A DNA stretch of 46,122 nt from Gymnopilus junonius. Taxonomy: Eukaryota > Basidiomycota > Agaricomycetes > Agaricales > Galerinaceae. The notes beneath the pieces were generated by a model. The model was not told where the DNA came from. It ran no database searches and saw only the letters and a program-made list of their open reading frames with translations. The DNA lies in the NCBI GenBank assembly GCA_015501075.1, contig JADNYJ010000266.1, positions 1-46,122 on the forward strand, read 5' to 3'. The translations under genes and the position numbers were made by a program. The first letter of the stretch is position 1; every line of letters begins with the position of its first letter. Shown piece by piece: positions 11,651 through 23,304 of the stretch.

Positions 11651-12765
11651 TTAATGTTCGAAAAAGGATTCAATGTCATTTACCTGTCGGAGTTCGTTCG
11701 CCCGTCTTACTTGCTGCTCCTTGAAATCTTCTAATGCTTGTTCTGCCCCTGGATGTCCTGTGCGAATATAATTCTGGTACTGTTCCACCTTCTCTATAAT
11801 TCTGTCTACGTCCGTGTTCCAGAAAAATCGACTATTTGCGGGAAAAATACGATTTGCGCCGACTAAAAACTTGTAAGCATAATAAAATAACCCAATATAA
11901 TATGATAAATATACAATCAGTGAAAGGGACGAGTCCAAGGATGGATTTATCACGTCCTGGGTAATGTCTTCGGAAGTAATTTTCGGCAAAAAGGCTGAAA
12001 TACGGTAGGTTTTGATATTTAGGCACAGAATAGAATAAAGGACGTACTGAGATTTTTTGCATTTATTGCAGAAACGACGTCTCAGCATAAAATCTGCCCT
12101 CTGTACATTTTTTTCCCACAATTCTTTCGATAGACTTAACAAAGCATAGTGATAATCAGTGTTGTTTATGTCACTCACCTGGCACGTATCACCGAATAGT
12201 GAAATTGCCCATGCAATTTCTGAAATATTCTTGAGAGGTTCAGGGGCATCGTATCGGAGTCTTGCAGTCTTCCAGATACAGATGGTACTTGGAGCCAGAA
12301 GGTTATTCCGAAAGAACTTATTAGTTTGCGCCCAAGCCACTAAATCCTGCGGATCAAGAAAGCCAAAGATCTACAGGCATAGAACGGACATATGACAATC
12401 GCAATTGTGCCCAGTATCAAATTATTGCACTCACCTCAAAGAGGACGTCAAGCGGCAATGTAGGCAAGAGTTCAAGGCCTTCCCTAGATTGAGCCACCTC
12501 TTCCTCATCGGATACCTTTCCCCGTTGTCGAGGCCGCTTCTTGTTGGGTGATTTATTACCTATAGAAATCGTTAAAAAGGATCGGAAACGACAATAAAAA
12601 GACGATAGTACCTGACTTGTGTTTGCTCGTTCCGTTGGAACCTTCTGGTATGGAATGACGTCGACGGCCCACATCCCCTGGCATTGTATCTTCATATGAT
12701 TGACCTGTTACGAGGGAAAACAATTCACGCTCGAAAGCATTCAAAGTGGCTGGCTTTGGTGGCAT
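11651..12765 (-). CDS. F-box-like protein, C-terminally truncated copy 3
   Basis: Six exons (12612-12765, 12435-12559, 12193-12370, 12048-12123, 11915-11994, 11651-11862) join in phase to 274 codons plus a stop. The F-box-like core (LPLDVLFEIFGFL, then WAQTNKFFRNNL) and the block RADFMLRRRFCNKCKK match the other copies, as does SRFFWNTDVDRIIEKVEQYQ. The protein ends soon after a potential donor at 11683. The roughly 450-residue C-terminal half with its Cys-x2-Cys pairs is absent, so this copy would be F-box plus middle domain only. The exon of 76 bp at 12048 has the same length as in copy 2. It may be a short functional form that competes with full-length copies, or a decaying duplicate. Confidence 0.68.
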
Positions 12766-13089
12766 AACCTCCAGGTAGGACAGATAAGTTTACAAGCCCG
12801 ACAGGGATACAAGTGCGAATTTAGGACCGAGTTTCTTATATATATACTGCTTCAAGTTCATGTGGGCGGTTGGACGGTAAGGAAGATGAATTGAAGAAAC
12901 AAGTGACACGGCAACGCCGTGAAGTTGACTCGCTCAGTTATATATCTCGGTCAAATGTGGCGCTACAACCGTGTGAGATCCAAGCTGCTACAGAAGCTAT
13001 TCATGGTCGACGGCGAGTCGAATTCGCCAATTAGATAAGACCTGAAGTAGTTTATTATCAAAATGGGATCAGCTACAGGCATGATTTAT
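12766..13089. other. upstream flank of F-box copy 3
   Basis: About 320 bp without a recognised gene; it probably contains the promoter of copy 3. Confidence 0.45.
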
Positions 13090-13400
13090 GCAGCAGTGAA
13101 TATGACTCTGAGCCGACATGATTTCCTGTGCACGTCTCATTTGCTTCTCCTTGAAATCTTCCAGTTGCTTTACCAAAGATGCTGTAATTGGGAAGGCTGG
13201 CGAGGATATGAAGGCTGACTATTTATGCAACCTTGATTTAATGTTGGACGCCCGTGACTTTCTAATTCGCAAGCTATGACAACGTCGATAGCCTCCCTTG
13301 GCAGACGTGAGATGGGCTTGACAGCGAAGTATGAGCGCGAAATCACAGGTTTCGATAAGTTAAACTTACTTAACGAATAAAAACCACGGTTTCTGGATTC
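13090..13400 (-). pseudogene. remnant of a fourth F-box-family copy
   Basis: On minus, the peptide QLEDFKEKQMRRAQEI near 13110-13180 matches ALEDFKEQQVRRANEL of copy 3 at its 3' end. A little upstream, DVVIACELESHGRPT resembles the matching part of copy 3 just before that block (EKVEQYQNYIRTGHPG). Frames are broken between these pieces and no F-box core was found further upstream, so only the 3' part survives. Confidence 0.5.
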
Positions 13401-13880
13401 CGGAATGTTGAGCGAACATGAAGCAAGGCAAGTAATGCCAATCTGGGATGCTCGTCGGGAATTTTAAGAAAAATTACTTGAGGACTGTATGAGCGCTAGC
13501 ATGATCATGAAGTCAACTTAAGAGCGATGAGATGGAATAGGTGCATTCTACGACCATGGAGAGGAGTTACACTGGTGAGGAAGGATAGCTGCCTAGTCAT
13601 GGCGCTGAGCGGTGTTCAACTTCAAGGTGGCAGTGCGTTTATTTTTGGATCACAGTTTGCAGTTTCCTCCGAGTTCATCAACACGGTCCTTCGATTTATA
13701 CCTCCCTTCGCAATGTATACAATGTTTACATTTGTTCGGCGGACGTCATTGAATTCAAAAACTGGCAAATGAATACACTACGTACAGATCTTGACTTGTG
13801 CTTGTAAACTAAGTATCACTACAAGTTTACGATCCAATCTGCATTTCACAAATTATATACTATCATCGGAAATTCGGGCT
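13401..13880. other. no recognised gene
   Basis: One 81-codon ORF on plus (13527-13772) has no motif. The stretch may contain further decayed F-box sequence that I could not align. Confidence 0.4.
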
Positions 13881-14768
13881 TTAGAAGTAGTTCTTTTCTA
13901 CATCAAGAAGCAATGAAGGTTGCACGAGATTCCATCCAAGCTCCTCCTGAGTATGTTTACTCGAAACAAGATTGTCAATACCCAAAAGATGTCCAAGGAA
14001 TCCGAAATGCTCGGGCGCTTCCTGAGGAGTCTTGCTGACCACCGGGATATTAAGACTCTTGCCAATAACTTCCGCGATATTGCGAATGGGGGTGAGGTCA
14101 TCCGAAACACCATGGTACCTGGATCCTGCTTTACCCTTCTCCAGTATGAGCCTGTAAAGGCGCGCGATGTCGAGGCGGTGTGCGGAAGGCCAGTGGTTAT
14201 CGCCGCTACCGATGTACGCTGATACGCCCTTCTGGCGAGCAATACCGATGAGAGCTGGGACGAATGCATGGTCTCCCTTTCCATGAATGACTGGGGCAAG
14301 GCGGATCACCGTAGCTCGTACGCCCTTCGACGCAAACGCGAGCGTAACTCCCTCAGTTAAATTACGAGCAGAGAGGGGAGAGGTTAGATCTCCCAGGTCT
14401 TGTTCGACTGCTAGCTTCCCTTGGACAAGTCCCAAAGTGCCAGTGGTGACGATGAAAGGACGATTCGTGCCCTCAAGCGCGGCGCCAATAGCTTCAACGG
14501 CAATGCGGTCCTTCTTCACAGAAGTGGCGAAATCGGAGAAGTCGTGAATGAAGGCGCAATGAATGACACCATCGGATTCGGTCGCACCGCGTTTCAGAAC
14601 GTCGAGATCGTCAAGAGAGCCACGAAGAACGTCGACGCCGAGGGATTTGAGTTTTTCTTCAGCTGCGTCAGAGCGTGCAAGTCCAACGACTTGATGCCCA
14701 GCAGAAAGGAGTTCCGGGATGATGGCTGAGCCAATGAAGCCTGTAGCACCTGTAAGGAATACACGCAT
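13881..14768 (-). CDS. NAD(P)-dependent SDR-family reductase / epimerase-like protein
   Basis: A single uninterrupted ORF of 295 codons starts at the ATG at 14768; the longer frame beginning at 14783 uses TTG. The N-terminus carries the Rossmann motif LTGATGFIGS, followed by GLARSD, which fits NADPH binding. Later blocks include RATVIRLAPVIHG, GDNHWPSAHRLDIARLY and YHGVSDD. These are typical of an extended/atypical SDR group common in fungi and soil bacteria. The classical active-site Tyr-x3-Lys is not present at the expected place (near SARNLTEGV), as in other members of this group. The substrate is unknown. The absence of introns sets it apart from its neighbours. Confidence 0.88.
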   Translation of the reverse strand: MRVFLTGATGFIGSAIIPELLSAGHQVVGLARSDAAEEKLKSLGVDVLRGSLDDLDVLKRGATESDGVIHCAFIHDFSDFATSVKKDRIAVEAIGAALEGTNRPFIVTTGTLGLVQGKLAVEQDLGDLTSPLSARNLTEGVTLAFASKGVRATVIRLAPVIHGKGDHAFVPALIGIARQKGVSAYIGSGDNHWPSAHRLDIARLYRLILEKGKAGSRYHGVSDDLTPIRNIAEVIGKSLNIPVVSKTPQEAPEHFGFLGHLLGIDNLVSSKHTQEELGWNLVQPSLLLDVEKNYF

Positions 14769-15465
14769 GTTGCGGTTGTTCAATGTGAATAAAGAAGTGT
14801 CGATCCTGTAGATATTAACATGACTGGAGGTGAATACGGGAAAAGGTCTGATTATCAGTATGATGACGTACCCTTTGAAATGACTATAATCAAGTCTGAG
14901 AAGGAAGCCGCAGGAGAGGGCGAAAGCTGTTAGATTCCAATTTCCAACCCAATGCAGTCCTTATATCCCCTAGAGTGATGACGCGGTCCTTCGGCATGGA
15001 TGAGATCAATATACTGCTAGCCAGGTTTACACCAGTTTATAATCAATATTCGTAAATGGCCAAGTCGATATCCTTAATTAAACGCAAACGTTCAAACCTT
15101 TGTGCTGATCATCATGATTCTTATCCGCCTTCAAACCCGGTATCGCCACAATTGCTCTTACGTCATCGACGCACCCTTCCCAAAAGGTGAACGTCTCTTT
15201 GACGAGAGAATTGTAAGCAGTTAATCTCATACTTTCATGAATAAAATTGTGAAAACTGTAGGAACCATTGACAAAAAATGTCACTTAAGATACTGCATCC
15301 AGATTCGGACCAGAAAGACTTTTCACTTCCATGACGCGCGCCGAAGTCCTACGCGTACCAAGAGTTGCCGAAACAGCGACATTTTGAATGATCGATCAAG
15401 AGAGCCTAGCTGCGTACAGACACACATAATGGCGCGGGGCCATTTTATGCGCTTACAATTCATGA
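14769..15465. other. intergenic
   Basis: Upstream flank of the SDR gene and 3' flank of the HD gene. A 68-codon minus ORF at 15078-15284 looks protein-like (YNSLVKETFTFWEG, then DDVRAIVAIPG) but matches nothing I know. Confidence 0.4.
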
Positions 15466-16207
15466 TTAGCTTGGTGCTGCGGTCGGATGCAGGGCATCTG
15501 CAAGGATCATCAGTAATTGACAGAAGACGTGAGATTCTCATCAAGGAAGACTGCTTACTTTGCAAGATGCCTATCTCCCATTCCAGATTCGCTCGGGCTT
15601 TCTGTTCCCGCCTGTTGTAAAATATATTGGAGAAATACAAGCGATCGCGGCCAAGAAAAGACGTCAGGACGTGGAGTCTCCCGGTGTAGTAATCGGATGG
15701 TTTAAAATGGCTATACTCTGCTCGAATTTCTTCAGAGTATCGCAAATACTGCGCATCATTACGCGAGAGTACCTCCAGATCGAAGTCAAGAAAGAGGCAG
15801 AGGTCGCAGTTTGACTCTTCAACGTCAGTCGGAAGAGTATGTGTGATTGTCCGCTCAATGTAGCTCGCAACTTTCGAAAATACGGGGTCCAGGAGTCCGA
15901 TGTCCGTAGCAAAATCCCTCAAGTACTGGATGCTGTCGATTTCGTTGTCCTTGCTCTTTGGATCGTATATCCAGTCGTGGAAGAATATGGCCAACTTTAA
16001 CGTTGTCTCGTCTGCCACTGAAGAGTGAAATTGGTCCAAACACTGAAGCATGGCGTGTATGTGATTGATTGTGTGATAATATCTCTGTGGCTCGCTGTAA
16101 CGACTGATGAGCTGGCTGGTCCACTTTGTTACTGTCGCTTCATCGCTACACAGCGTCCGAGCCAGCTCAGTGAAACTTGTCTTAACCGACGCTTCGACGG
16201 ATGTCAT
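15466..16207 (-). CDS. HD-domain metal-dependent phosphohydrolase
   Basis: Exon 1 (15559-16207) and exon 2 (15466-15497), joined across a GTAAGC...GCAG intron, give 226 codons. The helices carry HTINHIHAML (His45, His49) and then AIFFHDWIYDP with the HD pair at residues 77-78. A conserved RTITHTLP and LDFDLEVLSRND follow; these are characteristic of the predicted HD-superfamily phosphohydrolases of the COG4339 type. That family is thought to hydrolyse phosphate from small molecules with a divalent metal; the substrate is not known. Without splicing, the frame would continue to 15323, but the added residues look unlike the family. Confidence 0.83.
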
Positions 16208-18173
16208 TGCCGCAACCGCACCCTGGGCCGTTCAACTTTTAAAGGTATGCTGACACTACGAACGTTGAAGACGATAGCAAGATGAAACCTGCTGGCGCGT
16301 CGCCGGTAATGCTGGGTCCCGCTCCGATTTATTACGTAATCATCTGCACATTGTCAACGACTGCGGACACTGGATATCGGAAAGCCAAACTCGTCGCCGC
16401 ACGCAGTCCTCAGCACGCAAACGCAGGCTTGAGTTTCCAGCCGAGTTCGTCTCACCTGCCAGTGGAGCAGATGGATAGTATGATATCGCTGGGACGATCT
16501 CCAAATCCTTCAAATGAGCCTTCAGGACAACCCCAAGTCCTAAGGGATAGCTGTTGGATCGACTGAAAGCTCCGGGGTCAACAGTTATCCTCAATCCATC
16601 TCCCAGCAAAACTGGCTGAAGTGAAAATCCAGATGTTCCAATTGTAAAGAAGCAACTGTTGTTGACGTTGCGTGTGGCGAAGAAACGAAAGTTGGGTGGA
16701 AGGTCAAGAGAAAATATGGGTAGGTGGCATCGATTCGTCATTCACAGCCAAGGGTGGGGATGGCGAAGGTGAAGTAGGTCGCAATATAAGAGTCGTAAAG
16801 GATGTGAGTAAGGAAGGGGAACTTGACAATTTTGCGTCCGTCTTAAAGGGTAGACAAACACGAAACTTTTCTATGGTGGTTCATGATTCCCCCCTGGAGT
16901 CATTGTGGGTCGGTCTTGATTGTTGAAGATATAAAAGATGGAACGTACCTGGCTGAGGGAGCTGCGTAGGAACCGAATTACAAGACTTCTTATTGTGTTT
17001 TCAAGGCAATTTTTTGGATACTTTAGAACTGATCCTGCAATAGATAAGCAATGCGAACATGACCTTGTGCTTGTGGTATATCAGAAGACGACTTACCTTC
17101 CACAATATGAATAAAAACTGCGACTTTTTCTGTCTAATTTAATTGAGTGCGCCTCATCCTGGGAGCCTATATCATGGCTGTAATGAGCGTCCTAACGTCT
17201 CATATCCTGGAGAATAAGGTAAACTATCCGAATGGGAAATAGTGAGAGATGAACACACTGAAATCCTCTATAGGGTTCGACTTGAGAGACGAAAACAGAG
17301 GCAGCACCCTCTTGAATGGCTTCTAGTTCCTGTCAACAGCGATGAAGCGCGTCTTGCTATAAATTTGATTGACCATTCACAATTTCTTGAGCACTATAGG
17401 CTAAAATGGTCTGGAAGAAAAATTAGTTGTTGAAGAAGAAAAATGCTGCCTAGGAACTGGATTCGTGGGACTTTCCGAAGAACCGCCAACGAGGTGGCTG
17501 TGATTTCTATTTTCCTACGACATCCTCCCTCAATTACACCCCCTCATTCAAAGAAAGCAAGGCTTCAATTTCGTTGATCTGAGACTTCCATTTTCTCGAA
17601 AGTAACTGATGCAAAGCCCACGACAGGAGGACTCGGGCTGAGTGTAATCCAAGTTCCAACTTCCGTTCAAGTCCACCCATGCTTTGCAGTATGTACGCAC
17701 TTCAAGTTGTCGCTCCAGAACTGGGAGATCGTCAACCTGATCTGTCATAACTATTTAACTCTTCAACCCATCTACATAACTTTACACAGGAATCATAGAT
17801 GATTGGTGCCTTTGCAACGACGTGATTGAAGGGAGGATTGCCAAAGTTAAATTGGCAGTCTCCTTGATGCGTGCTGCCTCATCATTTCCGAGGCACGAGA
17901 ATCACATCCTTCTACCGAATTACTAGCCAATGGTATCTCACAGATTACATTTGAATAGATGGGCAAAGGGTAAAGAACCCCGCTGACTGTACACCCTCCC
18001 GTCCTGTTGTGCAGGTGCTGCACAGGATACAATCCAACGCGCCTTCAAAGACTGCGGTGAGACCCAATTATTGGGCTGCTCATAAATTTTATATTCAAGC
18101 TGATTATCTTCGACTAAGATGTCCGAAGAGCAATCGTCCTCAGTTCGAGATAATCCCATCCAAGTTTGTAGTG
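16208..18173. other. nearly 2 kb without a recognised gene
   Basis: ORFs of 60-133 codons occur on both strands (16340-16741 on minus, 133 codons; 17242-17433 on plus; 17548-17748 and 17938-18189 on minus). None shows a family motif, and I could not join them by splicing. A decayed gene or lineage-specific coding sequence may hide here. Confidence 0.4.
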
Positions 18174-21100
18174 ATGCACTCCCCTTCATCTGCTATAACC
18201 ACTGATGCTGATTTCGCATAGCCTGTCCTTCCTAAACCTGGTAACGTACGTATCATCAACACCTCGGCGCTGGGAGAATGCTGAAGATTCGCTCTAAATC
18301 AATGTAGATCGAACCCGAAGGCGATGAGACATTGCTTGCCTCGGCGGCCAAACTCATCCGAAGATTTCATACTTCGGGAAAGCTAGATGACCTCGAAGAA
18401 GCGATTAAGCTGATGCAAGAAGGAATCGCGAAGACATCGGTCCAAGATCCAAACTTTGCCGATATTTTGAATAATCTTGCAAACGGTCTGTTGACTCGAT
18501 TTGAGTACCAAGGCAGTGAGGGTGCAGATTTGGATGAAGCCATTTCGTTGCTTAGGCAGGTTCTAAAACTCAGGCCTCCTTCGAATCAGAATCGCGCTGA
18601 ATTCCTCAATAACCTTGCTGCTGCAGTATCTATCCTATTTGAACAAAGAGGCGACATTCTGGATCTGGATGAAGCTATTTTGTTATACAGGCAGGCTATC
18701 CAGCTTACCCCTCCATCTCATCCATATTATGCCAGCACCCTCAATAACCTTGCCGCTTCATTCTTTGCTCGATTTGAGCAACAGGGCGACAGTGTGGATC
18801 TGGATGAATCTATTACGTTGCATCAAGAGGCTCTCAAGCTTATCCCCCCATTTCATCCATATCACACCATTTCTCTAATAACCTTGCAAACGCATTGAAA
18901 TTCATTCAAGCAACAAGGCGAGATATCGGATTTGGATGAAGCCCTTTCATCTCATCGTCAGGCCCTTAAACTCAGACCTCCGCCTCATCCATATCGTTCC
19001 AACTCTCTCAATAACCTTGCATCGGCACTATTTACCAGATTCAAGCAACTGGGCAAAGGTGCAGATTTAGACGAGGTAATTTCGTTGCATAGGAAAGCTC
19101 TTGAGCTCAGGCTTCCGCCCCATACGAATCGTCCCCAGTCCCTCAACAACCTCGCGAATGCACTAGAAGCAAGGTATAAGAGACAAGGCAAAGTACCCGA
19201 TCTCGATGAAGCCATATTATTGCACAGGGAGCCCTCGAACTTAGGTCTCCACCTCATCCAGATCACACTGCTCCCTCAACAACCTTGCAAGCGCACTGTT
19301 TATCCGATTTGAAGAACGAGGCGCAGATCTGGATTTGGATGAAGCGATCTCGTTGTATAGGCGAGCCCTCGAATTCACCCCGTCTCGCCATCCCGATCAC
19401 GCCACATCCCTCAACAATCTTGCGAATGCCCTGTTTACGCGGTTTGAGAGTCGAGGTGAAGGTTTGGATGTAGATGAAGCCATACAATTGCATAGACAGG
19501 CTCTAGAGCTCTTCCCTTCACCCATCAGAATCGCCCGATCTCGCTCAATAATCTCGCCTACGCGCTGTCGATTCGGTTTGAACAGCAAAATAATCACTCG
19601 GATCTGGACGAGGTCATCTCGTTGCACAGACAAGCCCTCAATCTTACACCTCCGACCTATCCTGAACATGCCTCATCCCTCAACAATCTTGCGAATGCGC
19701 TCTTTACCAAATTTAAGCACCAATATGGTGGTTCATATCTGGATGAAGCTATTTTGCTGCATAGACAAGCTCTTGAGCTCATGCCTTCGGTTCATCCAAA
19801 TCGATCCAAGTCTCTAAACAACCTTGCAAATGCATTGAGGTTCCGATTTAAGCTTCAAGGCGAGGATCTGGTTCTGGATGAAGCCATCTCGTTGGATAAG
19901 CAGGCTCTCGAGCTCCTCCCTCCAAGCCACCCTCGTAGGTTTATCACCCTTGGTAACCTCGCCCTCCATCATATAGCGGCTCATAAACGGCTGGGCGCTG
20001 ATGATACTACCCATTTACAACAATCCATGTCGCTTTTCTCTCAGTCTTTGAAATCCACTCAACCTCCTCTCGAGAGATTCTACACTGCAAGGATGTGGGC
20101 TGAAAATGCAGATCTACTACAGCATTCTTCAGCACTCGAAGCTTATGAGGCTGCTTTACATGTTTTACCTCAATTGGGAGCCCTTAACCTCAACATAGAG
20201 TTGCGCCAGAAATTGCTTACAAGAGAAACCGATGGTATAGCTCGTGAAGCTGCAAAATACGCCATTCATATCGGACAGTTAGGGAAGTCAGTGGAATATC
20301 TCGAGACTGGTCGAGGGGTTTTCTGGTCGCAATTTCTTCGTCTCCGTTCTCCATTTGATCGACTGCAACAAAAAAATCCGAAGTTAGGGGATGACATTCG
20401 CCGGATTGCATCAGAACTAGAGCGTGGATCTCACAGGGATATCCCAAATTCCGATTCGAGTAATCGACAAAGGCTAACTTTGGAAGAAGAAGCTAAATAT
20501 TTTGAACAGCTCTCTAAAGATTGGTCGGAAACTCTAGACAAAATTCGAAAATTGGAAGGTTTTGAAGATTTCCTATGCCCACAAAGTCTATCGACCCTGC
20601 AGACTGTTGCCCAGCAACACCCGATTGTCTACTTAGTAGCTAATGACGATGTCAGCGACTGCCTAATCATAACGTCTACTTCAGTTCACCACTTACCACT
20701 TCCTAATCTCCCCACTCCCACCCTAATGGCCTTGCACAACTGATCCAACTTGCTGCCTCGGGATCCGACATACCTTCTTCACGCCTCGACGGAGTGATAA
20801 GTAATGGGACCTCTTTTCCTGCTGCTGCTTTGGAAAATATGCAGCGAGGGATGAGGGTGGAAAGTGGCTCAGCGTATAGATCTTCAAGTGATCTGTTCCG
20901 TACTGTCTTGGAGTTTCTCTGGGATGAAGCAGTCAAACCCGTCATCGACTTCATGGGATTCCAGGTAGGTCATCTACACCAAACAAATTTAGCGAATTTA
21001 CCAACCAAAGCGTTGTAGAAATCAGACGCACCACCCATGCTGAAATGGTGCCCAACCGGGTTATTCACCTTCCTACCTATTCACGCAGCAGGTCGGTACC

Positions 21101-21850
21101 AGGAAGGGCTTACCGACTGTGCTTCCGAATACATCATTTCGTCATATACGCCGACTATTGGAGTACTTCTCTCTCCAGACCCTATTCCATCTCCGGAAAA
21201 GTTCAAGATGTTGGCCGTTATCCAATCTCGTTCACTACCCTCAACGGTGCAAGAGTTGGAGAAAATCGAACAATATGTTTCTAGTGAGGCTTTGATTAAG
21301 TTCGGAGTTTCTGGTGCCCCAGCTTCAGTTGAGGCAGTTGCATCCAGTCTGTCCGCTGTATCCGTGGTGCACTTTGCCTGTCACGGAAATCAGAACCTGT
21401 CGAAGCCACTGGACAGCGGCCTTGAAATAGAAAATGAACTATTGTCAATTTCAAGGATTATGAGGAAGCCGTACCAAATGGATCCCTCGCCTTCCTCAGC
21501 GCCTGTGAGACCGCAAAAGGTGACGAGAAAATTCCGGATGAAGCCATGAGTTTAGCGGCGAGTCTTCTCTTTTCCGGGTTTCGTAGCGTTGTTGCGACCA
21601 TGTGGTGAGTCCAGTTGCTTAGGATTGAGGACAAATATCTCATATGCGGTTACTTAGGAAAATGTGGGACACAGACGGACCTGTGGTCGCTGACGCTTTC
21701 TACAAAGAACTTTTCAAAGGTCCAGATGGAGTTCTTGTGGCTACCAGACACCACTAAATCTGCACAGCACTTCACGTTGCAGTGAAGGAATTACGCTCTC
21801 GCGGTGTTCCTTTTCGACGCTGGGTTCCTTTCATACATTTAGGGAAGTAG
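18174..21850 (+). pseudogene. TPR-CHAT protease gene, broken by frameshifts
   Basis: At least twelve tetratricopeptide-like repeats of about 44 residues run from about 18390 to 19960. Each contains a form of DLDEAISLHRQALEL and SLNNLANALFTRF. A linker follows and then a CHAT (caspase HetF-associated) domain. Its fold landmarks are WCPTGLFTFLPIHAAG, the catalytic-His segment VVHFACHGNQ (about 21365) and the catalytic-Cys segment LAFLSACETAKG (about 21490). A short intron lies near 20965-21016 and another near 21605-21657. Keeping to the family sequence needs frame changes near 18885, 18905, 19235, 19265, 19515, 20735, 21465 and 21750. There is also an in-frame TAG at 18219 if translation starts at 18174. 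Both catalytic residues survive, so decay of the frame, not of the active site, disables it. Confidence 0.85.
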
Positions 21851-22062
21851 GCGCAAATAAAAACAAAACCTTGGCCAGATGTGGTGTACGGGGCTAGATA
21901 AAAAGAAATTAAGACCCATTTTATCCTATTCAGTAATGTGAAGGGAATTAAGTACTGTCAATTGAACAGCGACCCGCTCCATCTTCTTTGCGAAGTCAAA
22001 TAATCAATATATCTCGCAGGGTTAGTCTTACAGAAAGCAGGCATACACAGTACATAAACCTA

Positions 22063-23304
22063 TCAACTGGAAACGTGTTGGACCATAGCAAGTAACACAT
22101 TTGCGCAATTGACATTGCTGGGACCAGGAAGGAACACGAGGAACGATGCACCACATAAGGCCCATACATTGGTTTGACCATCAACTCCCAAGATAGGTGG
22201 ACCAATGTAAGTTGAAGGGCTCAGTGGATTCGGCTTTAAGATATCCACATAGAGGAAATCATTTCTTAAGCGATTGGAAGACATTCGGACAACTGCTATT
22301 CTCACCTGAGGACAATATTCAGTAAACTCAATGGGCTGTTGAGGGCCGACAATGACTTGTTCAAAGAATTGAAAACCTCCAGGGAGTGGCTCAAGCGAAA
22401 CCGCCGAAGGATTATCTCCGTCAGCAACTTGCTGTATGCCGCTGAATCCTTCCCCGCCTATACTAAATACAGTGACCAGGTTATTCGAGACATCTCCCTA
22501 TATAAAATCAATTCAATTTCGACGAACAAATAGAGTAGAAATAAGGCCCACACGAAGAACATACTCGAACGGTTGTTCCGGTTGTGTATCGAGTAAATCG
22601 CCTCCGATTACTAATGGTGCGCTGACAGGTGCACCAGGTGAAGTGGGTAAGAACGTTGCAACAAGATTAAAGACGAATGGATTTCCGAGTCCTAAACACG
22701 CCGTGAGGGTTATTGGAGGTGCCGTTGAGTCGACATAGACCGTTAGGCGGTTTCCTGCACCACAAAGCTCCGCGTTATTAGCAACGCAAGGTGTATTGCA
22801 GTCCGTATCAGGTGTCAGGACGGCCAACGCCATGTATGCATCACACCCTGAAAGTTTAAGCGATGAGTATTATCGAATTCAAAAAAAAAATCTGGGAACG
22901 AACAGCACTCTTGGCCAAATTCCAAACCAGCAAGTGGGAAATCTGAAGCTTTGCAGGCAGCGGTACAGCTCTCTGCGGTGACGCCTCCAGGAACTTGAAG
23001 TTGAAACCTCAGGGATCGTGGCGCGCCATCGACTACATCTCTACCTCAATCGTTAGCTACAGAGAAAATATCACGAATGGCTAATAAAACACACTGGTAA
23101 CACCCCTTGTATTGAAAGGTTCCAGCGGTCTGTACAATAGTTCCTAGGGAAGACGGAGGGAGCGTGTCGCTAACCGGGGACGCATGCGCAGACAACTACA
23201 GTGAAGCATTAACGTCACGGTACAAACTGTTTCACTAGACACACAATAACGCTTCCAATAATGACGACGAAAGTGGACTTGAATGAAAGCTCTGAGAACA
23301 TCAT
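22063..23304 (-). CDS. secreted WSC-domain protein
   Basis: Six exons (23236-23304, 23093-23195, 22904-23038, 22552-22847, 22306-22497, 22063-22233) join in phase to 321 codons plus a stop. The start codon is followed by a hydrophobic stretch (STFVVIIGSVIVCLL) that fits a secretion signal. A single WSC domain lies at about residues 50-140: KGCYQ, LQVPGGVTAESC, GLEFGQECWC (made by splicing), CNTPC, ELCGAGNRLTVY. WSC domains bind carbohydrates, such as cell-wall glucans. The remaining 170 residues look beta-rich and match no domain I know. The gene converges with the broken TPR-CHAT gene, 213 bp apart. Confidence 0.82.

Noticed and set aside
12556..12765. Separate small ORF upstream of F-box copy 3
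   Set aside because: It is the first exon of copy 3 and joins the next exon in phase through a GT-AG intron.
15323..15558. Uninterrupted 3' extension of the HD-domain frame
   Set aside because: A GTAAGC donor at the end of the conserved domain and a GCAG acceptor give a sensible short end; the read-through sequence does not look like the family.
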